Below, piece by piece: positions 1 through 6,920 of a stretch of 19,644 nucleotides of DNA (the stretch's first letter is position 1; each line of letters starts with the position of its first letter). The notes beneath the pieces were generated by a model. It was given only the letters and a program-made list of their open reading frames with translations. It was not told where the DNA came from and made no database searches. Source of the DNA: Verrucomicrobiaceae bacterium (GTDB lineage: Bacteria; Verrucomicrobiota; Verrucomicrobiae; Verrucomicrobiales; Akkermansiaceae); the NCBI GenBank assembly GCA_947372405.1, contig CANBTO010000026.1:1-19644 (forward strand), read 5' to 3'. A program made the position numbers and the translations under genes.

Positions 1-1
1 G

Positions 2-133
2 GAAAACCTGGAGATCTTCCGCCAGCGTTTCCCGAAAGTGGACATCCTGCCGATCTCCGCGGAAAACGAGGAGGGTCTCGATGACCTCAAGCAGATGCTC
101 AACAACGAGGTCGGTCACAAGCGCGACCTGTAG
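2..133 (+). CDS. C-terminal end of a P-loop GTPase, probably Obg/CgtA family (partial)
   Basis: An open frame enters from the left edge and gives 43 codons before TAG at 131-133. The peptide begins ENLEIFRQRFPKVDI and continues with LPISAENEEGLDDL. The SAENEEGL segment fits the G5 'SA' loop of TRAFAC GTPases, and the preceding E-N-L-x-x-F pattern resembles the stretch between the G4 (NKxD) and G5 loops of Obg proteins. Obg GTPases act in late 50S ribosome assembly and stress control. The G1-G4 motifs and the Obg fold lie outside the window, so the GTPase assignment is moderate and the Obg assignment weaker; another Era-like GTPase is possible. It ends 27 bp before the next gene on the same strand. 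Confidence 0.55.
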   Translation, partial: ENLEIFRQRFPKVDILPISAENEEGLDDLKQMLNNEVGHKRDL

Positions 134-160
134 CTGCTCCAAAACCACCCGCATGAGCCG

Positions 161-1351
161 ATGATGCGTTTGACTGACACTTTGGTCTGCGGGTGGGTGG
201 TGTTCGTGGTTTCCTGCGTGATGGCACTGGCGCATGCGTCAGGAGAAGAGAGGCGTCTTGTGCGGGTGGGGCCATCGCAAATCCTCAAGACGCCGGGCTC
301 CGCCGCGGCCGCCGCACGGGATGGGGACGAAATCGAGATCGAGGCGGGCGAGTATCCGGGAGATGTGGCGGTTTGGTCCGCCAACCACCTCACCATCCGC
401 AGCTTGCATGGCATGGCGCGTTTGCAAGCCAACGGTAAGAGCGCCCAACAGAAAGCAATCTGGGTCATTCGTGGCAATGACACGACGGTTGAAGGAATCG
501 AATTCTCCGGCTGCCGGGTTCACGACCGCAATGGCGCCGGAATCCGCCAGGAGGGCAGCGGGCTTGTGGTGCGGAACTGCTGTTTCCACGACAACGAGAA
601 CGGCATACTCTGTGGTCGGAATCCGGACAGCGACATCCTCGTCGAGTCCTCCGAATTTCATCACAACGGAGCTGGAGACGGCTATTCCCACAATATTTAC
701 ATCGGGCAGATACGGCGATTCACACTTCAGTATTGTTACTCGCATGACGCCAGGATCGGACACCTTGTGAAGAGCCGCGCACAAACGAATTTCATTCTCT
801 ACAACCGCTTGACTGACGGGCGGGAAGGCACGTCCAGTTATGTCATCGATCTGCCGAACGGCGGCAGAAGCATCATCGTTGGAAACATCATCCAACACGG
901 ATCGCACGCGCAGAACGGCGTGGCCGTCACCTTTGCCGAAGAGGGGGCGGAAAACGCCGTGCAGGAACTCCATGTGGTGAACAACACTTATGTGAACAGC
1001 CGGGCCGCATCGGGAGAGTTTTTGCGTGTCTCTGGAAACGCGCCGATGGTCCGAGTGATCAACAACCTCGTCGTCGGCACTGGCAAGGTGCTCTCCGGCC
1101 CCGGTGAAACGATCAACAATCTGGTGACGTCGCAGCCCGGCTTTGTGAACGAGGCTGGCTTCGACTATCGGCTTGCTCCGGATTCGCCAGCATTGGGGAA
1201 GGGGATCGATCCGGGCAAGGCGGGCGGGATGGATCTGACGCCAGCGTTTTATTGCCGCCAACCGTTTGGCCCTGAGCCACGGGCGAAGGGGGAAAAGCTG
1301 AATGTGGGCGCTTGTCCTGCGGGCACTGGAATCAACAAGTTAAAACCATGA
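161..1351 (+). CDS. Secreted right-handed parallel beta-helix repeat protein
   Basis: This 396-residue protein has an N-terminal signal peptide: a hydrophobic run at about residues 8-24 (LVCGWVVFVVSCVMALA) and a likely cut near AHAS. The mature part is a series of short beta-rung repeats of the type xGIxVxNCxFxxNxNGI, with N-ladders such as VVRNCCFHDNENGI, ILYNRLTDG, LHVVNNTYVNS and VINNLVVGTG. This is the parallel beta-helix (pectate lyase-like) fold. The early segment AAARDGDEIEIEAGEY is typical of the first rung in this family. Such proteins bind or cleave acidic polysaccharides, but I see no decisive catalytic triad, so no substrate is assigned. Two ATGs lie at the start (161 and 164), with no clear Shine-Dalgarno site. 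Its TGA overlaps the ATG of the next gene (ATGA), suggesting coupled translation. Confidence 0.8.
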   Translation: MMRLTDTLVCGWVVFVVSCVMALAHASGEERRLVRVGPSQILKTPGSAAAAARDGDEIEIEAGEYPGDVAVWSANHLTIRSLHGMARLQANGKSAQQKAIWVIRGNDTTVEGIEFSGCRVHDRNGAGIRQEGSGLVVRNCCFHDNENGILCGRNPDSDILVESSEFHHNGAGDGYSHNIYIGQIRRFTLQYCYSHDARIGHLVKSRAQTNFILYNRLTDGREGTSSYVIDLPNGGRSIIVGNIIQHGSHAQNGVAVTFAEEGAENAVQELHVVNNTYVNSRAASGEFLRVSGNAPMVRVINNLVVGTGKVLSGPGETINNLVTSQPGFVNEAGFDYRLAPDSPALGKGIDPGKAGGMDLTPAFYCRQPFGPEPRAKGEKLNVGACPAGTGINKLKP

Positions 1352-1728
1352 CAGGGATCCGGGAATTCGTGTTTGTCTATGGCACGCTGCGAAGTGGGGG
1401 CTCAAACCACTTCCGCATGGATGGCGCGGAGTTCGTCTCCAAGGGAACCGTGCGCGGACGCATGTACCGGATCGAATGGTATCCCGGACTCGTTCTTGAC
1501 GAAGCGGGCGACGTCCTAACAGGCGAGGTGCATGCGGTGAACGCCGCGCAGCTCGCCGCACTCGATCGTTTCGAAGGCGTTGCCTACCGGCGCGTGAAGG
1601 CCGTGGTGGATTGCGGTGGGAACCCGCTGGACGCATGGCTATGGGAATGGCTGGGACCGTTGGATGAATCCATGCGCATCACCAGCGGCGACTGGCTCGA
1701 GGACGAGCGGATGCGGGAGGAGGATTGA
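1348..1728 (+). CDS. Gamma-glutamylcyclotransferase (AIG2/GGCT-like) family protein
   Basis: This 126-residue protein carries the two hallmarks of the GGCT/AIG2 fold. One is the substrate-loop motif VYGTLRSGGSNH at residues 10-21. The other is LDRFEGVAYRR at about 72-82, where E76 matches the catalytic glutamate of the 'LDxxEG...Y' motif. Family members cyclise gamma-glutamyl-amines or gamma-glutamyl-amino acids to 5-oxoproline; the exact substrate cannot be read from sequence. The frame is open from 1312, but I chose the ATG at 1348. It gives the usual family length, begins a few residues before the first strand, and overlaps the upstream TGA as ATGA. There is no signal peptide, so it is cytosolic, unlike its exported operon partner. 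It converges on the cytochrome gene, with only 16 bp between the stop codons. Confidence 0.85.
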   Translation: MTGIREFVFVYGTLRSGGSNHFRMDGAEFVSKGTVRGRMYRIEWYPGLVLDEAGDVLTGEVHAVNAAQLAALDRFEGVAYRRVKAVVDCGGNPLDAWLWEWLGPLDESMRITSGDWLEDERMREED

Positions 1729-1744
1729 ACTCCAGGTTTCTTTG

Positions 1745-2077
1745 TTATGGCTGCGGTCGTGCGTTGCGCACTGCTAACAGATAGGCGGTCACGGCTTCTT
1801 CATCGGCGGCTTCGAGTTTGGCTTTTCTCGCCATGGCCGGCATGATTTCCCTGCGGAGCTCCGTGGCGTCGTATGCGGCGGGGTTCTGGAACTCATGGCA
1901 TTTCGCGCACTTGGCCTGGTGAACGTCGTGACCGCGCTGAAGTTCCGCAACCGTGGAGCGCGAGGATCTCGCGAGCTGCGCGGTGACCTGCGGAGTCGAG
2001 TATGACGGACCGCAGGAACCAGACATGATGGTGATACCGATGCCAGCGAGCAAGCGGAGGAACGTCCGGGAGCGCAT
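1745..2077 (-). CDS. Small exported monohaem c-type cytochrome, possible lipoprotein
   Basis: This 110-residue protein has a hydrophobic N-terminal segment (FLRLLAGIGITIMSGSC). A cysteine at residue 22 could be a lipidation site, although the residues before it (S-G-S) are only a weak lipobox. There is a single haem-attachment motif CAKCH at 57-61. The later segment EIMPAMARKAKL supplies Met79 or Met82 as the likely distal haem ligand, in the MPxM pattern of class I cytochromes, and EEAVTAYLLAVR forms the C-terminal helix. It probably transfers electrons in the periplasm. It lies 9 bp downstream of the outer-membrane protein gene on the same strand, so the two are likely cotranscribed. No partner oxidase or dehydrogenase is in the window. 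Confidence 0.8.
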   Translation of the reverse strand: MRSRTFLRLLAGIGITIMSGSCGPSYSTPQVTAQLARSSRSTVAELQRGHDVHQAKCAKCHEFQNPAAYDATELRREIMPAMARKAKLEAADEEAVTAYLLAVRNARPQP

Positions 2078-2086
2078 GATCGTTTG

Positions 2087-2857
2087 TTAGAAGTCGAAGG
2101 AAAAGATCGTGCGGATCTGGAATCCGGGTTCGCCTGGCACCGAGGTGAGCTGCCAGAGACCGGTGACGGTCGCGGAGAAGTTTCGGTTCCGCCAGGAAAG
2201 GTTCGGGCCGAGATAGACGCCGCTGTCGCCGAGGGTGTTGGCGTCCGGGACGGCGATCTCGTGGAGAAACTCCGTGCCGAGAGACCATGAGGGATTGAGC
2301 TGGCATGCGACGCCGATGCTTTGCATGAGCTCCGCCTCGCGGGTGCTGTAGTCATCCTCCCACGCGATTTCACCACCGGCGTTGTAAACGAACATCCACG
2401 GGCCGATGTTTTTCTGCAGCAGGATTTTGCCTTCCAGTTCGATGAAGTCGTCACTGCCCTTGAGTTCCCCGTAAATCGCGGAACCGAAGGGCGATGTGTT
2501 TGGATCGGTGAGGTTGTAGATCGCCTCCACCGCGATGTCCTCGAACTTCGTCCTGCTGGATTTACCGGAGGTTTTTGCGTGGCTCCAATCCGCGAAGTAG
2601 AAGGCAAGCTGGAGGCGGTCCGTCACACCGAATTCGAATTCGTGACGGATGTCGAAGCTTTCGGTATCAGTATCCCCCTCCTGATCGGTTTTCCAAGTGA
2701 CCGAGCTTTCCAGTTCCATCGCTCCTTTGGCCATGGTGGTGGTTTCATAGCTGTAGGCGAAATGACGACTACCTGCGGAGGCCGACGCGACAAATGCCAG
2801 AGCGGCGCCAAGGCATGCCAAAGTTGGAATGAACGGGGTGGTTCTTGGTGATTTCAT
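2087..2857 (-). CDS. Outer-membrane beta-barrel-like protein of unknown function
   Basis: I chose the start at 2857 because it opens a clear signal peptide (MKSPRTTPFIPTLACLGAALAFVASASA). The upstream in-frame extension to 3148 reads as non-coding and overlaps the next gene. The 256-residue protein is full of alternating hydrophobic/polar strands ending in aromatic residues (ESSVTWKTD, RLQLAFYFADWS, WMFVYNAGGEIAW, FSATVTGLWQLT) and finishes in FSFDF. A C-terminal phenylalanine is typical of Gram-negative outer-membrane barrels. I cannot name the family with certainty, and no ligand-binding motif is evident. The small cytochrome c gene follows after 9 bp, hinting at a shared envelope role. The 181 bp upstream, to the end of the ABC ATPase gene, presumably carries its promoter; the only structure I see there is a perfect 10-bp palindrome at 2878-2887 (TTGCATGCAA). 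Confidence 0.7.
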   Translation of the reverse strand: MKSPRTTPFIPTLACLGAALAFVASASAGSRHFAYSYETTTMAKGAMELESSVTWKTDQEGDTDTESFDIRHEFEFGVTDRLQLAFYFADWSHAKTSGKSSRTKFEDIAVEAIYNLTDPNTSPFGSAIYGELKGSDDFIELEGKILLQKNIGPWMFVYNAGGEIAWEDDYSTREAELMQSIGVACQLNPSWSLGTEFLHEIAVPDANTLGDSGVYLGPNLSWRNRNFSATVTGLWQLTSVPGEPGFQIRTIFSFDF

Positions 2858-3038
2858 GGATGGTTTCGATTCAGTTGTTGCATGCAATGGAGTTTCTTTA
2901 ATGCGAATGAGTCGCAACAATGAAAAGAAAACAAGGCGAGGCCGGTCAGTCAACGGTAAATGGCAAACTGCGTGGTTTTGACGCGGACAGAGTCCGTCTG
3001 TGCGCACGGAGCCGGGCTTTGCGAGGAAAACTCCCCGC

Positions 3039-3971
3039 TCAATCGCGGCGGGTGAGCTCGACGAACACGTCTTCGAGCGTGGCCACGTGGCGGAAGAGGG
3101 AGCGGAGCGGCCAGCCGTATTGGGAAGCGAGCTGGGCGATGGCCTCACGTGAGTCGGTGCCGGAATCCACCCATACGGTAAAGCGGACCCAGCCGTCTTC
3201 GAGAGGCTCGGGAGTGACTTTTTTCACCTGGTCGAGGCGGTTGATGGCCCCGGCGACGGTTTCCGGGTTGGCTTGGATTTCCACCTGGATGCGGCCGGCG
3301 GCACGCATCTGCTGGGTGAGGTTTGCAGGGGTGTCGGTGGCTTTGATTTTTCCGTTGTCGATGATGATCACCCGGTTGCAGGTCATTTCCACCTCGTGGA
3401 GGATGTGAGTGGAAATGAGGACGGTGTGCGATTGTCCGAGCTGGCGGATGAGTTCGCGGATCTGGCGGATTTGATTGGGATCGAGGCCGTTGGTGGGCTC
3501 GTCGAGGATCAGGAGTTCGGGATCATGGACGAGGGCGTCAGCCAGACCGACGCGCTGGCGGTAACCCTTTGAAAGCGTCTTGATCATCTTGCGGCGGACG
3601 GATTGGAGGCCGCAGGTGTCGAGCACATCGCCGACGCGGCGGCGGGTGTCGCTGCGGCCAAGTCCTTTGAGTTGGGCGCGGAACTTCAGATACTCCCTCA
3701 CGCGCATGTCCTCATAGAGCGGAACGTTTTCCGGCATGTAGCCGATCTTCCTGCGGGCCTCGATGGATTGGCGGAAAATGTCGAAGCCGGCGATGCGTGC
3801 GGTGCCCGAGGTGGGCGGCAGGTAGCCGGTGAGCATGCGCAGCGTGGTGGTCTTGCCAGCGCCGTTAGGCCCGAGGAACCCGACGATTTCGCCGCGGCTG
3901 ACAGAGAAGCTGACGTCACGCACCGCTTCATGGCGGGCGTATCGTTTGGTGAGGTGGTTGACTTCGATCAT
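3039..3971 (-). CDS. ABC transporter ATP-binding protein (NatA/GldA-like)
   Basis: This 310-residue ATPase has every ABC motif: Walker A GPNGAGKTT at 34-42, a Q-loop-region GYMPE at 77-81 with Glu in place of Gln, signature LSKGYRQ at 133-139, Walker B LLILDEP at 153-159, D-loop GLD at 162-164, and H-loop His189. About 90 residues follow that resemble the C-terminal regulatory extension (DUF4162-like) of ABC-2 export ATPases such as NatA, CcmA and GldA. It should energise an ABC-2 type exporter, but no permease gene is adjacent. Downstream is the outer-membrane protein gene, and upstream the divergent odhA. It has a plausible Shine-Dalgarno (GGAGA) just upstream of its ATG. Confidence 0.92.
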   Translation of the reverse strand: MIEVNHLTKRYARHEAVRDVSFSVSRGEIVGFLGPNGAGKTTTLRMLTGYLPPTSGTARIAGFDIFRQSIEARRKIGYMPENVPLYEDMRVREYLKFRAQLKGLGRSDTRRRVGDVLDTCGLQSVRRKMIKTLSKGYRQRVGLADALVHDPELLILDEPTNGLDPNQIRQIRELIRQLGQSHTVLISTHILHEVEMTCNRVIIIDNGKIKATDTPANLTQQMRAAGRIQVEIQANPETVAGAINRLDQVKKVTPEPLEDGWVRFTVWVDSGTDSREAIAQLASQYGWPLRSLFRHVATLEDVFVELTRRD

Positions 3972-4109
3972 GTTCTCCGTGCCTTTGGAAAGGCTGAAAA
4001 TCCCGGCTTGCGCGGTTGACGCGGCGGGGCGCGCCCCTTAATGAATGCCCCCGCGTGGCGGGCCAAGCGGGAAATTCGCGGGCTCGCCTCATAATTTCAA
4101 CCATTTCAA
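3972..4109. promoter_or_regulatory. Divergent promoter region between the ABC ATPase and odhA, with two inverted repeats
   Basis: This 138-bp spacer separates the divergently transcribed ATPase and odhA. Reading towards odhA there is a -35-like TTGACG at 4016-4021, then 17 bp, then a weak -10-like TAATGA at 4039-4044. Inside that spacer sits a perfect 12-bp palindrome, GGGGCGCGCCCC, at 4026-4037. A second inverted repeat, GCCTTT-GG-AAAGGC, lies at 3981-3994, just upstream of the ATPase start codon. An alternative -10 (CATAAT at 4090-4095) is too close to the ATG for a normal leader. The promoter elements are weak matches; the palindromes are exact. No Shine-Dalgarno precedes odhA. Confidence 0.3.
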
Positions 4110-6881
4110 ATGAACTCTTCGGTTTCGGCGCGGCAGAATGCGGATGTGATGGAGGCGAAATACGCCCAGTGGTGCGAGGACCCGCGATCGGTCGAGGAAT
4201 CGTGGTCGGCGTTTTTCCAAGGATTCGAACTTGGTATCGCCCAGTTGAAAAACAGGGGTGAGACTCAACCAGCCGCATCGCAGTCCGCGGCGGCGTGTTC
4301 CGAGGCGGATCTGGTGTTTTTCGGCCGCGTGGTGGCACTGATCTACAACTACCGGACGCTTGGGCATACCCAGGCGCACATCAACCCGCTGGAGGATCAC
4401 CCGGAGCGTAATCCCCGCCTGAATCTCGAGCAGTTCGGTCTAACGGATGCGGATCTGGATCGCGAGGCCTGGAACGCCTATTTCCGCCATGGCGAGAGAA
4501 TGAAGCTCCGCGACATGGTGGCGACTCTCGAAGCAACCTACTCGGGCAAGATCGGCTTCGAGTTCATGCACATCCATCATACGCCCGTGCGCCACTGGGT
4601 GCGCGAGCGGATCGAAGCGCACGCCATCCGCTCGGAAGGATCCGCCGAGCGGAAACTCAGTGCCTTGCGTTGGGTGCTGGAGGCCGAGGCGTTTGAAAAC
4701 TTCCTTGGTAAACGGTTCCTCGGCGAGAAGCGGTTTTCCAATGAAGGCGGCGAGGGTGCGATGATCCTGCTCAACGCGATTCTCGAAGCCTGCCCCTCAC
4801 AGGGTGTGCGCGAGATCGAGATGGGCATGTCCCACCGCGGCCGCATGAACGTGCTGGCCAACTTCGTCCGCAAGTCTCTAACAACCGTGCTTTATGAGTT
4901 CACGCCGAACTATGAACCCGACCTTGTGGCGGGCGACGGCGATGTGAAATACCACCTTGGTTACGAAAGCATCCGCGAGTTTCCTGATGGAAAAGTCCGC
5001 GTTGGCCTGGCTGCGAACCCGAGCCACCTGGAGGCGGTGAACTCCATCGTCGAGGGCAAGGCGCGAGCCCGCCAGCGCGTGCTCAGCGAGGGTGGCGGTG
5101 AAATCGACCGTCGCCAGGTGCTGCCCATCCTGCTGCATGGTGACGCGGCATTCGCGGGACAAGGATCGGTTGCGGAAGTACTCAATCTTTCCCAACTCCC
5201 CGGCTACCGCACCGGTGGCACCATCCACATCATCATCAACAACCAGATCGGCTTCACCACGGTGCCTGCCGACGCGCGTTCCTCGGCGTATGCAACAGAC
5301 ATCGCCAAGATGATCGAGGCCCCCGTCCTCCACGTGAACGGCGAGGAGCCGATGGAACTCTACTGGGCCGCGCTTTTCGCCATCGAGTTCCGCCAGAAAT
5401 TCAGCCGGGACATCGTCATCGACATGTACTGCTACCGCAGGCAGGGCCACAACGAGGCGGATCAGGCGGCCTTCACCCAACCCGTCATCGCGCGCAAGAT
5501 CGCCGACCGTCCGACCTTCGGCAAAATCTACAAGGACCAGCTCGTCAACGAAGCAGTCATTTCCAGGGAGGACGTCGATTTGTTAGACCGCGCGATCTGG
5601 GACAAGCTCGAGGAGGGCTATCAGAAAATGCTTTCGCTTCAGGAAGCGGGCGACCGCACCGCGTTCAGCGGATCGACCGCCGTGGTCCAGCCGGAGTATT
5701 CCCACGCTCCCGTCGCCACCGGCATTGGTCGCGACAGGCTCCATCACATCGGACGCGTGCTCACGACCATCCCGCAAGGATTCAACGTCAACCCGACGCT
5801 GGAGAAACGTTTCATTCCGCGCCGCGTGGAGTCTCTTGAAAACGGCGGCCCCTTCGACTGGGCTTTCGCCGAGTCCCTGGCATTCGGCTCTTTGCTGTTA
5901 GATGGCACGCCGGTGCGCCTGTCAGGCCAGGACGTCGGTCGTGGAACCTTCTCGCAGCGCCATGTCGTCATGCACGACTATCAGGGCGCGGGCAAGCACA
6001 TCCCGCTCGAACACGTCGCTACCGACCAGGCGAGGTTCTGCGTCCATAACTCGCTTCTATCGGAATTCGCCGTGCTCGGTTTCGACTACGGCTACTCGCT
6101 TTCCTATCCGAAAATGCTCACCCTCTGGGAAGCGCAGTTCGGTGACTTCGCGAACGGCGCGCAGGTGATCATCGACCAGTTCATCGCCTCCTCCGAGTCC
6201 AAGTGGCAGGTGCCCACCGATCTGGTGATGCTGCTGCCGCACGGCTACGAAGGCATGGGCCCCGAGCATTCGAGCGCGCGCCTGGAACGCTTCCTGCAAC
6301 TCTGTGCGGAGAAGAACATGATCGTCGGCAACCTCACCACGCCGGCGCAGTATTTCCACGCGCTGCGCCGCCAGAAGCGCCGGGACTTCCGCAAGCCGCT
6401 GGTGCTGATGACTCCGAAGAGTCTGTTAGGCCGGCCTGAGGCGGTTTCCACCGAGGCGGATTTCCTTGAAGGCAGTTGTTTCCAGGAAGTGCTGCCGGAC
6501 CCGAAGGCCTTCGCAAACACGACGGACGTCAGCCGCGTGATCTTCTGCACGGGCAAGGTTTTCTATGACCTGATGGCTCACCGCCAGGAGAAGGGCATTG
6601 AGGACACCGCCATCATCCGCATCGAACAGCTCTATCCGTTCCACCGCCTGATGGTGGAGGCCATCGTCAGCCAGTATTCGAACGCCTCGCACTTCGTCTG
6701 GTGCCAGGAAGAGCCGCTCAACATGGGTGCATGGTCCTACATCTGGCCGCGTCTCGACCGCGCCGTCGGCACCAAGGTCCGCTATGCCGGACGCGATGCC
6801 GCCTCCAGTCCCGCCGCCGGCTCCAAGGCGATGCATTACCGCGAGCAGAAGGCCCTCCTCGAACGCGCCTTCTCCGTCTGA
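4110..6881 (+). CDS. sucA: 2-oxoglutarate dehydrogenase E1 component
   Basis: This 923-residue thiamine-diphosphate enzyme decarboxylates 2-oxoglutarate and succinylates the lipoyl group of E2 in the TCA cycle. The N-terminal segment (residues 10-40, ending VEESWSAFFQGFE) matches the E2-binding tail of full-length E1o. The core shows HHTPVRHW near 155-163, GMSHRGRMNVL near 235, and ANPSHLEAVN. The ThDP/Mg2+ site runs from GDAAFAGQG at 344-352 to NNQIGFTT at about 377. HNEADQAAFTQP follows, and the C-terminal EEPLNMGAW lies near 867. The length is typical of bacterial SucA/OdhA (about 930). The start at 4110 gives the expected N-terminus; no Shine-Dalgarno is seen. The E2 gene follows after 39 bp, so the two are likely an operon. 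Confidence 0.97.
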   Translation: MNSSVSARQNADVMEAKYAQWCEDPRSVEESWSAFFQGFELGIAQLKNRGETQPAASQSAAACSEADLVFFGRVVALIYNYRTLGHTQAHINPLEDHPERNPRLNLEQFGLTDADLDREAWNAYFRHGERMKLRDMVATLEATYSGKIGFEFMHIHHTPVRHWVRERIEAHAIRSEGSAERKLSALRWVLEAEAFENFLGKRFLGEKRFSNEGGEGAMILLNAILEACPSQGVREIEMGMSHRGRMNVLANFVRKSLTTVLYEFTPNYEPDLVAGDGDVKYHLGYESIREFPDGKVRVGLAANPSHLEAVNSIVEGKARARQRVLSEGGGEIDRRQVLPILLHGDAAFAGQGSVAEVLNLSQLPGYRTGGTIHIIINNQIGFTTVPADARSSAYATDIAKMIEAPVLHVNGEEPMELYWAALFAIEFRQKFSRDIVIDMYCYRRQGHNEADQAAFTQPVIARKIADRPTFGKIYKDQLVNEAVISREDVDLLDRAIWDKLEEGYQKMLSLQEAGDRTAFSGSTAVVQPEYSHAPVATGIGRDRLHHIGRVLTTIPQGFNVNPTLEKRFIPRRVESLENGGPFDWAFAESLAFGSLLLDGTPVRLSGQDVGRGTFSQRHVVMHDYQGAGKHIPLEHVATDQARFCVHNSLLSEFAVLGFDYGYSLSYPKMLTLWEAQFGDFANGAQVIIDQFIASSESKWQVPTDLVMLLPHGYEGMGPEHSSARLERFLQLCAEKNMIVGNLTTPAQYFHALRRQKRRDFRKPLVLMTPKSLLGRPEAVSTEADFLEGSCFQEVLPDPKAFANTTDVSRVIFCTGKVFYDLMAHRQEKGIEDTAIIRIEQLYPFHRLMVEAIVSQYSNASHFVWCQEEPLNMGAWSYIWPRLDRAVGTKVRYAGRDAASSPAAGSKAMHYREQKALLERAFSV

Positions 6882-6920
6882 CACGGAATCGATTTTCCAA
6901 CATTTCAACAAGACTCACAC

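Noticed and set aside
239..1261. A long open frame (340 codons) on the minus strand opposite the beta-helix gene
   Set aside because: It has no signal peptide or recognisable motif, and the plus-strand protein has clear beta-helix repeats and a signal peptide. This is an antisense shadow of a high-GC gene.
1789..2607. A 272-codon minus-strand frame spanning the cytochrome and outer-membrane genes
   Set aside because: It is rich in Ser/Arg/Pro with no motif and lies out of frame with two genes that carry signal peptides and a CxxCH motif.
2985..2998. A small hairpin (CGGAC-AGA-GTCCG) considered as a terminator for the ABC ATPase gene
   Set aside because: The arms are only 5 bp, it sits over 40 bp past the stop, and no T-run follows on the minus strand.
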